The notes below the pieces were generated by a model. That model was not told where the DNA came from. It saw nothing but the letters and a program-made list of their open reading frames with translations, and did not search any database. From Syntrophaceae bacterium (GTDB lineage Bacteria > Desulfobacterota > Syntrophia > Syntrophales > Smithellaceae), in NCBI GenBank assembly GCA_009773315.1, contig WRPE01000010.1, forward strand, positions 1 through 64,000: 64,000 bases of DNA. The letters are read 5' to 3'. The translations under genes and the position numbers were made by a program. Shown in pieces: positions 44,216 to 55,519 of the stretch. How positions within the stretch are numbered: the first letter of the stretch is position 1; every line of letters begins with the position of its first letter.

Positions 44216-44488
44216 CTATTTCACTTTGTCGGCCAGAGTCTTGCCGGCCTTGAATTTCACGACTTTTTTGGCGGGAATCTTAATCGCCTTACCGGTCTGA
44301 GGATTCCGGCCCTCTCTTGCTTTTCTTTTGACGACGGAGAACGTGCCAAATCCAACCAATCCAAGCCTCCCTGACTTTTTAAGTTCTTTGGTCACTGCCG
44401 CGACATACGCATCCAGTGCATCTGCTGCTGCTGCTTTGGTGATACCCGCCTCGTCTGCCATAACCCCGATCAATTCTGCTTTTGTCAT
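44216..44488 (-). CDS. hupB: HU-family DNA-binding protein
   Basis: A 90-residue nucleoid protein with GFGTFSVVKRKAREGRNPQT as the arm signature. The ATG at 44488 is preceded by AAGGAGGGTG; an in-frame upstream ATG at 44506 is less likely. It differs from the IHF/HU-type gene at 40540, so the organism has at least two paralogues. Confidence 0.93.
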   Translation of the reverse strand: MTKAELIGVMADEAGITKAAAADALDAYVAAVTKELKKSGRLGLVGFGTFSVVKRKAREGRNPQTGKAIKIPAKKVVKFKAGKTLADKVK

Positions 44489-44956
44489 ACGCCACCCTCC
44501 TTTCATGAAATGAAACGTTTAATTTTATAATTCGCCGCTTCGTGCGACCCCCGTTTTGTTCTCCAGTTCAGAACTTCGAACTTGATCATCCTGACAACCA
44601 TGATAGAATAGACTTTCAGAACCTGTGCCCGATACACCGCAACAATTTGTTCGACCCTGCTTGTTTCCTCGTCTGACGACGTGTCCGATGCTTAAAACTG
44701 GCGCTACGACTAACATGAAAAAAATGAACAATCAAGAAAAAAGTAACGGCACATCATCTTTTCCGGCGCAGGTTTACCGGCTGAAACAATATCTTTTTTC
44801 CCGGGCAACACAGAGCCCGGGAAAAATTTCAGAACAGGCGCTAAATCCAGACCGTCCTCTTTGACAAGCGTTACGCCATGTGCTAGTAGTCCGCACACAA
44901 TCAGGAGCGGACCGGAACCTGATCGAACTAACTGAAAGAAAAGGCACGGATATTTT
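44489..44956. other. Divergent intergenic region with a 12-bp stem hairpin
   Basis: The gap between hupB and the prenyltransferase contains a perfect inverted repeat (TTTTTCCCGGGC 44795-44806, GCCCGGGAAAAA 44815-44826, 8-nt loop), perhaps an attenuator or terminator. Short frames here lack coding support. Confidence 0.45.
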
Positions 44957-45877
44957 ATGAAAAACAGTATGAAAAAGACGCTGCAAGGCTGGATCATTCT
45001 CTCTCGTCCGCCGTTTCACATCGTGGGCCTCCTGCCCTTCCTTCTGGGCACTTTTCTGGCCTATCGCCTGACAGGCATTTTTAATCTGGAAGTGTTTATT
45101 CTGGGCGTTGCCGGTGTTATGCTGATCATGCTCTCGACGCATCATGCCGGCGAATATTTTGATCAAAAGGAAGATGCCATCGCCAACCGCCTGCATAAAA
45201 ATCAGTTTGCCGGCGGCACCCGTGTGATTATCGAAGGTAAAATACCCCCCCGTGTTGCCCGTTGGACGAGCGTTATTGCCTTTCTTATTGCTTTCGTGAT
45301 CGGCATCGTTCTTCAGTTTGTCTATTTGACAGGTCCCTATACGCTCATGCTGGGCTGCCTGGGGGCGTTGCCCGGATTTTTCTACTCCACGGAACCCATC
45401 CGGCTGGTTAAACGGGGCGTGGGCGAAATATTTATCGGTTTTTGCTATGGCTGGCTGCCCGTGGCTTCGTCTTATTACATTCAAACCGCCACCATCGCGC
45501 CCATCATACACTGGCTGTGGCTGCCAATCGGCTTCTCCATTTTTAACGTTATCCTCTTGAATGAATTTCCCGATTATGAAGCGGATATGGCGGCAGGGAA
45601 AAAGAACCTGCTCTACCGGATCGGCAAACAAAAAGGTAAAGTGGTTTATATCATTTTTAATCTGCTCACCTGTCTGACCATGCTGGCGTCACCGGGATTC
45701 GGGGTTCCTTGGAGAATCATTTATTTTTATCTGCCGTTTGCGGCCATCGCGTTGTTTATCGTTTATCAGATGTTAACAAACCGCAACGAAGACGCCAAAC
45801 GGCTGGAAATCTTGTGCGGCCTGAATATTGTCGTGAATGTCGGAACGTCGTTGGCTTTTATGCTGGCTTTTATTTGA
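44957..45877 (+). CDS. UbiA-family prenyltransferase (MenA-like)
   Basis: A 306-residue membrane enzyme with about eight helices that attaches a polyprenyl chain to an aromatic acceptor. The two Asp-rich active-site regions are EYFDQKEDAIAN and NEFPDYEADMAAGKKNL; the second closely follows the MenA pattern. The first lacks the usual leading Asn (HHAGEYFD). ATG at 44957 or 44969. The next gene, a radical SAM enzyme, starts 7 bp after it, so both may make the same lipid quinone or cofactor. Confidence 0.85.
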   Translation: MKNSMKKTLQGWIILSRPPFHIVGLLPFLLGTFLAYRLTGIFNLEVFILGVAGVMLIMLSTHHAGEYFDQKEDAIANRLHKNQFAGGTRVIIEGKIPPRVARWTSVIAFLIAFVIGIVLQFVYLTGPYTLMLGCLGALPGFFYSTEPIRLVKRGVGEIFIGFCYGWLPVASSYYIQTATIAPIIHWLWLPIGFSIFNVILLNEFPDYEADMAAGKKNLLYRIGKQKGKVVYIIFNLLTCLTMLASPGFGVPWRIIYFYLPFAAIALFIVYQMLTNRNEDAKRLEILCGLNIVVNVGTSLAFMLAFI

Positions 45878-45884
45878 GAACCCG

Positions 45885-47114
45885 ATGAAACACAAAAAAG
45901 TAAAAGTATTTTATAATCCCCCCTCTCTTTTACTGAAGCAGTTGGGAAGCACGCTGTTGATGGGGTATCTGAACCGCTGGCGGAATTTTCCGGGATGGCT
46001 CGTCCAGCATGGCTTTCAATCCATGCCTGTGGCCAACGGCGCCTGGGGCATGGGCTGCATCGGTTATCCGGGGCATCCGGTCTGGGAAGTCACCGGCGCC
46101 TGCAACCTGCGCTGCATCCATTGCCATGCCACAAGCGGCAAAGCGGCGGCTGACGAACTGACTACCGATGAAGGCAAAAAACTGATTGATCAGCTGGCCT
46201 CGGAGAGCGAATTCCGTACACTGATCTATACCGGCGGCGAGCCGTTGGTGCGGCCGGATATTTTTGAGTTGCTCAGGCACTCGCAAAAAGCGGGACTCGC
46301 CAACATCATCGCCACCAACGGAACGTTAATTGACGAAGAAATGGCTTTCAAACTGAAAGACCACGGCGTGGTCTGCAACGCCATCAGTTTTGACGCGGCT
46401 AACCCGGCCATTCACGATATGGTCAGAAACAAGCCCGGCTCTTTTGATCTGGCCTTGCGGGCCGTCGAAGCAACTAAAAAAGCAGGTATTTTGCTGCAAA
46501 TCAACACAACGGCGATGGAATACAACATGCAGCATTTACCGGAACTGATTGATTTTGCGGATCAAAGCGGGGCAGGCATCATGCTGATGTATCAATTGGT
46601 CGCGGTAGGGCGGGGCGAAAAAATTGAAAAGGCCACACTGAAGAAAAGCGCCAACAAGTACTTGAGCGAACTGATTGCTGAAAAGCAGAAAATCGCCAAA
46701 ACGATCATCGAGCCGGTGGCCGGGCCCCAGTACTGGCCTTATCTGCTCGAAAAAGGCGGGATTCGCGGCGGCTTGCCGCTTAAACTCGCCGGACAGGTCT
46801 TCCACGGTTGCGCAGCAGGACGTGGATTTGTTTACGTCAAGGCCAACGGTGACGTCTGGCCCTGTCCCTTTGTCGAAGTCAGCGGTGGCAATATCCGGGA
46901 AAGAAGTTTTCATAACATTTATTCCGAATCCACCTTATTTAAGGATCTGCGCCGGCGTGAAGAAAAGCTCAAGGGCCTGTGCGGCGATTGTCAATACAAA
47001 ACCGTCTGCGGCGGCTGCCGGGGCCGCGCCCATGCCTACAGCGGCGACTACCTGGCCGAAGACCCCCGTTGTTTCATCCGGGAAAAAGAAAAAACAGATA
47101 AGCTTCACCCATAA
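45885..47114 (+). CDS. Radical SAM/SPASM enzyme (AhbD/NirJ-like)
   Basis: A 409-residue enzyme. The radical SAM cluster motif is GACNLRCIHCHA (Cys73, 77, 80), followed by YTGGEPLVRPDIFELL. A SPASM region with auxiliary cluster cysteines lies at the C-terminus (FHGCAAGRGFVYVKANGDVW, then CPF, LCGDCQYKTVCGGCRGRAHA). This layout fits heme-pathway enzymes AhbC/AhbD and NirJ, and also peptide-modifying enzymes such as PqqE. No precursor peptide was seen nearby. The ATG at 45885 follows the upstream stop, ignoring a longer frame that overlaps it. Confidence 0.8.
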   Translation: MKHKKVKVFYNPPSLLLKQLGSTLLMGYLNRWRNFPGWLVQHGFQSMPVANGAWGMGCIGYPGHPVWEVTGACNLRCIHCHATSGKAAADELTTDEGKKLIDQLASESEFRTLIYTGGEPLVRPDIFELLRHSQKAGLANIIATNGTLIDEEMAFKLKDHGVVCNAISFDAANPAIHDMVRNKPGSFDLALRAVEATKKAGILLQINTTAMEYNMQHLPELIDFADQSGAGIMLMYQLVAVGRGEKIEKATLKKSANKYLSELIAEKQKIAKTIIEPVAGPQYWPYLLEKGGIRGGLPLKLAGQVFHGCAAGRGFVYVKANGDVWPCPFVEVSGGNIRERSFHNIYSESTLFKDLRRREEKLKGLCGDCQYKTVCGGCRGRAHAYSGDYLAEDPRCFIREKEKTDKLHP

Positions 47115-47188
47115 GCTTCTTCTTGACCGCACAAAATCTTTATTCGGTCATATTCATAAACACTTTAACTACTTACAATAATTAAAAA

Positions 47189-47238
47189 CACAATATTGTG
47201 GAAAACTTATTGACATGGATTAATCTCTATTGTAATTA
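47189..47238 (+). promoter_or_regulatory. Candidate promoter with CACAATATTGTG operator
   Basis: TTGACA at 47210-47215 and a weak -10 (TAATTA, 47233-47238) are 17 bp apart, upstream of the lipoprotein gene. A perfect 12-bp palindrome CACAATATTGTG (47189-47200) lies just before the -35 and could bind a regulator. Confidence 0.45.
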
Positions 47239-47257
47239 TTTTATCAAGGAGTGTTTC

Positions 47258-47788
47258 ATGCAAAAGAAAATAACCATCAAAATAGGATTAGGTCTCCTGA
47301 TTCTAACAACGTTTTTGGTTTCTGGTTGTGGTTCAACCGTGACAGTGCCCGTTGTGGAAGGAAAGCCTACAGTGATAAAAAATGAAGAGTCGTCCTCCCC
47401 CCCGTCCGCGGGAGGGGTTGGCGTTTCGATGCGTGTCTTGTGGACGGTTTCCGGGTATAAAATGGGGAATAACCCTCTCTGGAGTGAAAAAGATGCGCGT
47501 GACATGCTTTTCAAACCGCTCGATATAACCGCTACAGCCATAATCTTTGACGGCAAAACCTGCCGGGATGTCACTTTTCAAAAAGAGACGCTCAACACAA
47601 AAGATTACCTGGCTTCCGCCTTTCACACCACACCGCAAATCCTTGGAATTACAGAAGAGGTGGTAGAAGTAGTCAAAACAAATTGTAACCTGCCGGGGTT
47701 TGACCAGTATCTGCGCCTGAAAGACAGGAGGCTTGTTATTTATCTCAACGGGGTTTTCTTTTACTTTGAACCAAATGTAAATTACTGA
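47258..47788 (+). CDS. Small hypothetical lipoprotein
   Basis: A 176-residue exported protein with signal segment and lipobox LVSGC. It is followed by a Ser/Pro-rich linker (EESSSPPSAGG). No family recognised. The ATG at 47258 has AAGGAG 7 nt upstream; an in-frame codon at 47198 lies inside the promoter. The cysteines in GKTCRDVT and KTNCNLPG may form a disulfide outside the cytoplasm. Confidence 0.75.
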   Translation: MQKKITIKIGLGLLILTTFLVSGCGSTVTVPVVEGKPTVIKNEESSSPPSAGGVGVSMRVLWTVSGYKMGNNPLWSEKDARDMLFKPLDITATAIIFDGKTCRDVTFQKETLNTKDYLASAFHTTPQILGITEEVVEVVKTNCNLPGFDQYLRLKDRRLVIYLNGVFFYFEPNVNY

Positions 47789-47878
47789 TTCCACGAACAT
47801 TGTTTAGGAATGTAGACGATTCAACAAATATACAAATGGCAATAATGCTAAATGATTGACCAGGAGGAGGGAAATGAA

Positions 47879-49879
47879 ATGATTAAAAAATTATTCAGAC
47901 TTTTTTGCGCAATGTTAATGGTTAGTTTGCTGGTTAGCACTTATGTTTTGGCGGCATCGGCATCTGACTATTCAGGCCCGAAGCCATTGACGCCGCAGCT
48001 TTCCAGCGACGGCAATACTTTGTATAACGGTATTCCAGCAGTCGTTTATGTCGTAGATCCCAATCCCCCTCCAAATCAGGTGAACATCCCGCCGCCAGTT
48101 AAGCTCAGCACAGTGCCAGAAAAAGCAACTTCAACATTTACCATCACCTATATCGCTAACGGCGGCGTAGATGCCTGGGGTGAAACCTGTTACACATTTC
48201 CTAACGAAGCCAAAGCCGCCTTTAATGCCGCTGCAGCCATTTGGGGCGACCTGCTCCGATCTAACGTGCCGATAACCATTAATGCCTGTTGGGCCAGTTT
48301 AGCATCAGCAAGCACTTTGGGATATTCCGGTGGAGGGACCCTTTATAGAAATTTTGCAGGTGCTCCGCGTGCGAACACCTTTTACGGGTCATCGCTGGCC
48401 AATGCTTTGTATGGTTCTGATCTGGATGCAACTAAGTTTGACATGCACATTACCTATAACAGAAACTTTACATGGTATTACGGGACGGATGGTCTAACGC
48501 CGGCAGGCCAGTACGACTTAATGTCGGTTGTTTTGCACGAAATTGCGCACGGTCTCAATTTTAGCGGTTCCATGGCATACTCGGGAGGAACAGGCAGTTG
48601 GGGGTATGGTACCGGCTTTCCTAATATTTACGATACTTTTATCAGAGACGGTTTGGCTAATCCGGGTAATCTGCTGACCAATACGGGCGTCTATGGGAAT
48701 CCCTCCACGGCATTGGGCAGCGCCTTAACGTCAACAAGCCTCTGGTTTCATGGCACGAATGCAATGGCGGCCAATAGCGGCGCCAGAGTGAAAATGTATG
48801 CTCCTGCCACCTGGTCATCCGGATCCAGCTACTCGCATTTAGACTATGCAACCTTCTCGGGCGGCGCAAACCGGCTGATGGTGTATGCCATTGCATCGGG
48901 TGTCTCCACTCACGCTCCCGGTCCTGTTACCATGGGTCTTTTCCAAGACTTGGGTTGGACAGTGGGAAATAATCCGGTACCGACCATCAGCAGTTTAAGC
49001 CAAACTTCTATAACAGCGGGTGCCACAGGCGGGACTTTGACCGTCACCGGTACCAATTTTGTCGGTGGTTCTGTAGTGCGATGGAACGGTTCCGCTCGAA
49101 CAACAACATTTGTCTCTACCACAAGCCTGGATGTGTCTATTCCGACTTCCGATTTAGCAACTGCCGGCATTTTTCCGGTGACCGTCTTCAATCCGACGCC
49201 CGGCGGTGGAACATCAGGTACCGTAAACTTTACCGTTAATAATCCAGTGCCGGCAATTACCAGCTTAAGCCCGTCTACCGCATATACAGGCGGCGCAGCC
49301 TTTACTTTAACCGTCACCGGCAGTAATTTCGTCAACGGCTCCGTGATACAATTGAATGGTTCCAACCGGACAACCGCATTTGTTTCCGCCACGCAGTTGC
49401 AGGCGACCATTCCGGCTTCCGATATAACAAATGTTACAACCTATAGTGTCAGGGTCTTCAATGCAACACCCGGTGGCGGAACATCAAACGCCTCGACGCT
49501 TACCGTAATAGTGTATGTTCCTGGTAGTGGCGGCGGTGGTGGCGGATGTTTTATTGCCACGGCTGCTTTCGGTACCCCTCTGGAAAAACATGTTCAAATT
49601 TTACGGGACTTCCGCGATCGCTTTCTTTTAACATCGTCCGCGGGGCAGGCTTTCGTGAAATTCTATTATGAAGTCAGTCCGCCGATCGCAGGCCAGATCG
49701 CCCAAAGTGAAGGTTTGCGCTCCATCACCCGCGGCAGTTTGATGCCGTTTGTAGGGATGGCGTACTTGATGGTTACCTACGGCGTCACGACGACATTGCT
49801 TTTAGCGTTGTCCTTGATGCTGATGCTGGGTGCGGTGGTCTGGATCATCCGCAGAAAAATGATGATGGTCAACCCATAG
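47879..49879 (+). CDS. Secreted metalloprotease with TIG repeats and CFI-box C-terminal anchor
   Basis: A 666-residue exported protein. After the signal peptide ([20 protein letters not shown]) comes a metallopeptidase domain with HEIAHGLNF (His220, Glu221, His224). Two IPT/TIG repeats follow (about 365-455 and 460-550; [22 protein letters not shown]). A glycine run leads to [20 protein letters not shown] (CFI-box CTERM type), a hydrophobic helix (about 630-655) and RRK at the end. This tail is that of proteins processed and held at the cell surface. AGGAGGAGGGAA precedes the ATG at 47879. Confidence 0.85.
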   Translation: MIKKLFRLFCAMLMVSLLVSTYVLAASASDYSGPKPLTPQLSSDGNTLYNGIPAVVYVVDPNPPPNQVNIPPPVKLSTVPEKATSTFTITYIANGGVDAWGETCYTFPNEAKAAFNAAAAIWGDLLRSNVPITINACWASLASASTLGYSGGGTLYRNFAGAPRANTFYGSSLANALYGSDLDATKFDMHITYNRNFTWYYGTDGLTPAGQYDLMSVVLHEIAHGLNFSGSMAYSGGTGSWGYGTGFPNIYDTFIRDGLANPGNLLTNTGVYGNPSTALGSALTSTSLWFHGTNAMAANSGARVKMYAPATWSSGSSYSHLDYATFSGGANRLMVYAIASGVSTHAPGPVTMGLFQDLGWTVGNNPVPTISSLSQTSITAGATGGTLTVTGTNFVGGSVVRWNGSARTTTFVSTTSLDVSIPTSDLATAGIFPVTVFNPTPGGGTSGTVNFTVNNPVPAITSLSPSTAYTGGAAFTLTVTGSNFVNGSVIQLNGSNRTTAFVSATQLQATIPASDITNVTTYSVRVFNATPGGGTSNASTLTVIVYVPGSGGGGGGCFIATAAFGTPLEKHVQILRDFRDRFLLTSSAGQAFVKFYYEVSPPIAGQIAQSEGLRSITRGSLMPFVGMAYLMVTYGVTTTLLLALSLMLMLGAVVWIIRRKMMMVNP

Positions 49880-49910
49880 AATGTTTATTTTAAAATGATC
49901 AAAAAAGGGG

Positions 49911-49932
49911 CTTCGATATGAAGCCCCTTTTT
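49911..49932. terminator. Bidirectional terminator
   Basis: GGGGCTTC and GAAGCCCC with a 5-nt loop, flanked by A- and T-runs, separate the convergent protease gene and glpC. Confidence 0.85.
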
Positions 49933-51115
49933 ATTTCTTGTCCTTGATGCCCAGCGATTCGCAGAGGATCTCTACCGGATCAAAGGCGTCCATTCCGGAA
50001 AGGCCGGCGAGCTGCATGCGGCAGGAACCGCAATCCGCCACAATCGCCTCCGCGCCTGTTTTCTTAATTAACGAAACGACGCGACCGCCCAGTTGTAACG
50101 CTGTGACCTCATTGATTTTTTTAAATCCGTAACTGCCGTTAAGTCCGCAACAGTTGTCATCCAGAATCCGGCAGGTAAGCCCCGGAATCAACTGCATCAG
50201 ATTGGCGGCCGGATAACCGATTTCCAGCGCCCGCAGGTGGCAGGGGATGTGGTAGGCCAGTGTGCGGTTGACTTCCTTGAATGGGGGTTTGATCTCCGTC
50301 TCCGCGATCAGTTTGAGGACATATTCGTGCAGGTCGTAGCTGTTTTCCGCAATCTTTTTTGCCCCGGGTATTTCCATGATGCCCTGATAATCGTGCAACA
50401 GGCATAAGCCGCAGGAGGTGCATGTATAGACGATGTCGTATCCCGCATCAACATAATTGGACAGAGAGGCAACATTCTTTCCGGCGAAAGAACGCGCCAG
50501 CGCCAGGTTGCCGTTGCCCAGAGCGGGCAGCCCGCAGCACCACTGGGGTGGCAGGACAACATCAATCTTAAACGATTGCAGCATCCGGATGATTTTTCTG
50601 CCGATATCGGGGCGGTAAAAGTTGATGAAACAACCGTAAAAAAAGGCGACTTTCCGGGTCTCGCGGCTGCGGCTTTTCATGGTGCCCCGCAGCGTTTTGA
50701 AGCTGAATTTGGGGAAGGGGATGTAGGTCGCGATGCCCATGCGCTGAAAGATTTTTTTACCGATTTTCGTTGCCGCAAATCTATTGGCTAAAGGCGCGGT
50801 CAGTGACCCCAACGTGGAGAGGTAGTAGTTGTTGGCGAAAAGCAGATGCGCTGCCGTATGGGGATGCTCCAAACCGTATTTCTGCTGCGCCCGGAGAATG
50901 ATTTGCGCCGGTTCCACGCCGCAGGGACAGGCCATTTCACAGCGTTTGCACTGGCTGCAAAGCAACACCCATTCATCGGCTGATTTTTCCCGGTCGCTCC
51001 GGAAACGCTGGGCGTCGGGCCCCGCCTGTTTGGGGCCGGGAAAGGCCGGGTTGACCCGGAACACGGGGCAATTCTCCACGCAAATGGTGCAGCGTATGCA
51101 GTGTTCGTAACTCAT
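49931..51115 (-). CDS. glpC: Anaerobic glycerol-3-phosphate dehydrogenase subunit C
   Basis: A 394-residue Fe-S subunit that passes electrons from GlpAB to membrane quinone. Two [4Fe-4S] motifs, CIRCTICVENCPV and CSQCKRCEMACPCG, precede two CCG domains (CCGLPALGNG, CTSCGLC; CCGLNGSYGFKK, DCGSCRMQL) typical of heterodisulfide-reductase-like subunits. The ATG at 51115 overlaps the glpB stop by 4 bp; an in-frame start at 51133 is less likely. Confidence 0.93.
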   Translation of the reverse strand: MSYEHCIRCTICVENCPVFRVNPAFPGPKQAGPDAQRFRSDREKSADEWVLLCSQCKRCEMACPCGVEPAQIILRAQQKYGLEHPHTAAHLLFANNYYLSTLGSLTAPLANRFAATKIGKKIFQRMGIATYIPFPKFSFKTLRGTMKSRSRETRKVAFFYGCFINFYRPDIGRKIIRMLQSFKIDVVLPPQWCCGLPALGNGNLALARSFAGKNVASLSNYVDAGYDIVYTCTSCGLCLLHDYQGIMEIPGAKKIAENSYDLHEYVLKLIAETEIKPPFKEVNRTLAYHIPCHLRALEIGYPAANLMQLIPGLTCRILDDNCCGLNGSYGFKKINEVTALQLGGRVVSLIKKTGAEAIVADCGSCRMQLAGLSGMDAFDPVEILCESLGIKDKK

Positions 51116-52308
51116 TGAATGTGTTCCAGACACGACTTAGCCGCCGCCTGTCCTGTGGCTATCGCGAAACCGTGGCCACAGCCGTTTTTCAATGCCTCCG
51201 TGTGGGCGAGGATGGCGCCGCAGACAAAAATGTTATCCCAGAGGCAATCCGTGGGCCGGAATGATGAATCGACGGCAATGCCCGCCCGACCGATGCCGTG
51301 GTTCATGGAAAAATAATCCTGATCAAACCAGGCCTCCCGCTCGCCCGGGACAAATACCGGCAGATGAAACACCTTTTCCACAATCGTATCGCGCTTCGCC
51401 TCCAGACCTCCGCCGACAAACGATCCGGTGGCCAGAATGAACGCTCTGGCGTTAAGGCTGTTGGGTCTGCCTTGTGATTGGGCCATGACCGCTTCAATCT
51501 GCCTTCCGGTTTTTTCCACGCCGACCACCGGCCAGCCCCAGTAAATCATGCCCCCCTTGCGGCGAAAATGATCTTTCAGCCCGTTAAACAGCCTTCGGCC
51601 GGGCATGGAAGGCGGAATTGTGGGAATTTCAAAGACGGGACGCTCCAGGCGATATTCGATTTGTTTGATGATGGCCGCCGCCGACTCCAAACCCAAAACA
51701 GCGGGAACGGCAATTTTGTCCTCGCGGTTATGCTGTTTTTCCAGCCACAGGATGAACGCTTCCAGAAAAGCGTCATCTTCAAAATTGGCCGCGATGCCCA
51801 TGGTCGTAGAAACGCCGGCGTCGTAGGTTGAGAACGACGCGTTTTTGAACCGCGAAATAATGTATCCGGGATAAAAATCCTTCAGACCGGCAAAGGTGAT
51901 GATATGAATCCTTTCATTTCCGTTTTGCGGGGAGGCCTGCATGGTCACGGGCGTCAGGCAGGTGGTTTTGAATGTGCCGATGGCGGAAAGAACCCGGCGG
52001 TTATTTTCCAGCCCTCCCGTGTAAGGCATGTCCATGGCTGCCATGATTTGTTGAAAATCATCGAGCGCCTGACGAATCGTCCCGGAAGAAACCAGATGAA
52101 AGGGATGGTCATTGGGGAGATGGGCAATCCCCTGCAAGGGATCATCGCTTTTGGCGCAAACATCAATACAACCCGTGGACAGACAGGCGGTCGGCTCGCC
52201 GGCGGTGACCAGCGCCACTTTTAAGCCCTGCCCGGAAAGCCAGGCGCCCGCGGTCAGACCCGCCACGCCTGCGCCGATGATGATGACATCGTATTCAATG
52301 ACGCTCAC
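51112..52308 (-). CDS. glpB: Anaerobic glycerol-3-phosphate dehydrogenase subunit B
   Basis: A 398-residue flavoprotein with the FAD motif DVIIIGAGVAGLTAG and the GlpB segments ACLSTGCIDVCAK and GFAIATGQAAAKSCLEHIQ. The same transcript carries glpA upstream (4-bp overlap) and glpC downstream. Confidence 0.93.
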   Translation of the reverse strand: MSVIEYDVIIIGAGVAGLTAGAWLSGQGLKVALVTAGEPTACLSTGCIDVCAKSDDPLQGIAHLPNDHPFHLVSSGTIRQALDDFQQIMAAMDMPYTGGLENNRRVLSAIGTFKTTCLTPVTMQASPQNGNERIHIITFAGLKDFYPGYIISRFKNASFSTYDAGVSTTMGIAANFEDDAFLEAFILWLEKQHNREDKIAVPAVLGLESAAAIIKQIEYRLERPVFEIPTIPPSMPGRRLFNGLKDHFRRKGGMIYWGWPVVGVEKTGRQIEAVMAQSQGRPNSLNARAFILATGSFVGGGLEAKRDTIVEKVFHLPVFVPGEREAWFDQDYFSMNHGIGRAGIAVDSSFRPTDCLWDNIFVCGAILAHTEALKNGCGHGFAIATGQAAAKSCLEHIQ

Positions 52309-53807
52309 TTGTTTTTCTCCATGGCCAGAATGCCCAGGTAGATATATTCAACAAGCTGTTCCTCCCGCAGCTGATCTCCCCACAGGGCGCAGCGGATGCC
52401 GCGAAACCGCCTCTGGAGAAATTCCCGCAGGGACTGCACGGATTGCTCCGCCGTTAAAATATTCATGTCATGCATAATGCCGAGCGCGCGAAACGTGCAA
52501 AACCCGCCCTGACAGGGCCCCATGCCCAGGCGTGTTCGATGCTGAATATCACCGACATGACGGGTGCCTGTCTGTTCGATTGTTCGTTCCACGTCTTTCC
52601 GGGTTACCAGTTCGCATTCGCAGATAATGTTTTTCATGTCCGCCAGGCGTTTAGACAGGGGATAGCCGCTGAGTTCTTCCTGTCCGTCCAGCGGTCTTTC
52701 CGCGGTTTCACAGGCCCTTTTCAGATTAAAGGCATTCATGATGGTATCGACCATTTTCTCCGCCATGAGCCGGAAGGTTGTGAGCTTTCCACCGACGATG
52801 CTGTACATGCCGTTTTGATGGTCGATAATCTGAAAGCCGCGTGAAATCTCACGGCTATCGAGTTTTTGCGATTTAAGCAGGGGACGGACGCCGGAAAATG
52901 CCCGAATAATGCGCGTCTGGTTAAAATGCGGGATCATTCGGCCCGCCTCTCCGATAATCGTGTCCACCTCAGCGGGTTGAATCGTGATTTTATCAGGGTC
53001 TTGCACCGTCAGCGACGTGGTGCCGGCCAGACAGACCGCTTCGTTCGGAACGATAATATCGCCGTCTGAAGAAGGCCGCAGGCGGTTGATGACCATATCA
53101 GTCAGGCGGTGGTTGGTGATCACCAGGCTGCCTTTTGATAAGGTAATGGGCACGTCGCAGCCGGCCAACCGGGCTATGAGATTGGTCCAGGCGCCCGAGG
53201 CATTGACAATGATATTGCCATGAATTTCTTTCACGTCGCCGGTGGCTGCGTCGGTGGCTTTAACGCCGATGCAGCGGCCGCGGGACTGTACAATTTCCGT
53301 GACCCGGTGGCGTGTAAAACTGAAGCCGCCTTTGATTTCAGAAGTTTTGATGTTGAGCATGCATAAGCGGAAAGGATCAATCGAGCAATCGGGAACCTTA
53401 ATGGCTTCTTCGATGTCCGGATTAAGATTGGGCACCAGTTCGAGCGCTTTGGTGGAAGACATGATTTCCGTCGGAATGCCGATGTCGTCACAGCTTCTTA
53501 AAAACCGTTCTCGATACATTTTGGAATCACCCGGCAGTCGCACAAACAATCCACCGGTCGGTTCCACACATTTTTCGCCGATGCGGCGGAGAATCATGTT
53601 CTCATCGTAACATTCTTTGGCCGCAATCGGATCGGACACTGCGTATCGGCCGCCGCTGTGTAAAAGGCCGTGACATGCGCCGGTAGCGCCCGCTGCATAA
53701 TCACCCTTTTCGATCAGGCAATGGGGAATGCCGCGCAGCGCCAGATCTCGCGCGATCCCGCACCCCGTAGCCCCCCCGCCGATAATGATGACATCCGTTT
53801 TAATCAT
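52305..53807 (-). CDS. glpA: Anaerobic glycerol-3-phosphate dehydrogenase subunit A
   Basis: A 500-residue FAD-dependent catalytic subunit oxidising glycerol-3-phosphate to dihydroxyacetone phosphate. DVIIIGGGATGCGIARDLAL is the FAD motif, and GLLHSGGRYAVSDPIAAKEC follows. A C-terminal Fer2_BFD-type domain has CECELVTRKDVERTIEQTG, then GMGPCQGGFC. No membrane helices, as expected for the GlpA type. It lies 36 bp downstream of glpK. Confidence 0.94.
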   Translation of the reverse strand: MIKTDVIIIGGGATGCGIARDLALRGIPHCLIEKGDYAAGATGACHGLLHSGGRYAVSDPIAAKECYDENMILRRIGEKCVEPTGGLFVRLPGDSKMYRERFLRSCDDIGIPTEIMSSTKALELVPNLNPDIEEAIKVPDCSIDPFRLCMLNIKTSEIKGGFSFTRHRVTEIVQSRGRCIGVKATDAATGDVKEIHGNIIVNASGAWTNLIARLAGCDVPITLSKGSLVITNHRLTDMVINRLRPSSDGDIIVPNEAVCLAGTTSLTVQDPDKITIQPAEVDTIIGEAGRMIPHFNQTRIIRAFSGVRPLLKSQKLDSREISRGFQIIDHQNGMYSIVGGKLTTFRLMAEKMVDTIMNAFNLKRACETAERPLDGQEELSGYPLSKRLADMKNIICECELVTRKDVERTIEQTGTRHVGDIQHRTRLGMGPCQGGFCTFRALGIMHDMNILTAEQSVQSLREFLQRRFRGIRCALWGDQLREEQLVEYIYLGILAMEKNK

Positions 53808-53843
53808 CTAATAAAAATTCTTCCTCTTAACCTTCAGCCTTTT

Positions 53844-55415
<1,572 letters not shown>

Positions 55416-55519
55416 TTACAATCTGCATCCGTTTATTTATTACGGGTCCCGTGAAACCTGGCAGGAGTTTGATCTTAAAATGCCGGAGACGCGCCTGCAG
55501 AGGTAAGCGGAACCCAGGA

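Noticed and set aside
44625-44864. Short plus-strand frame before the prenyltransferase
   Set aside because: No ribosome site, spans a strong hairpin and lacks conserved-looking residues.
44957-47114. RiPP cluster around the radical SAM enzyme
   Set aside because: No short precursor-like gene with a ribosome site was found nearby, so a peptide-modifying role is not supported.
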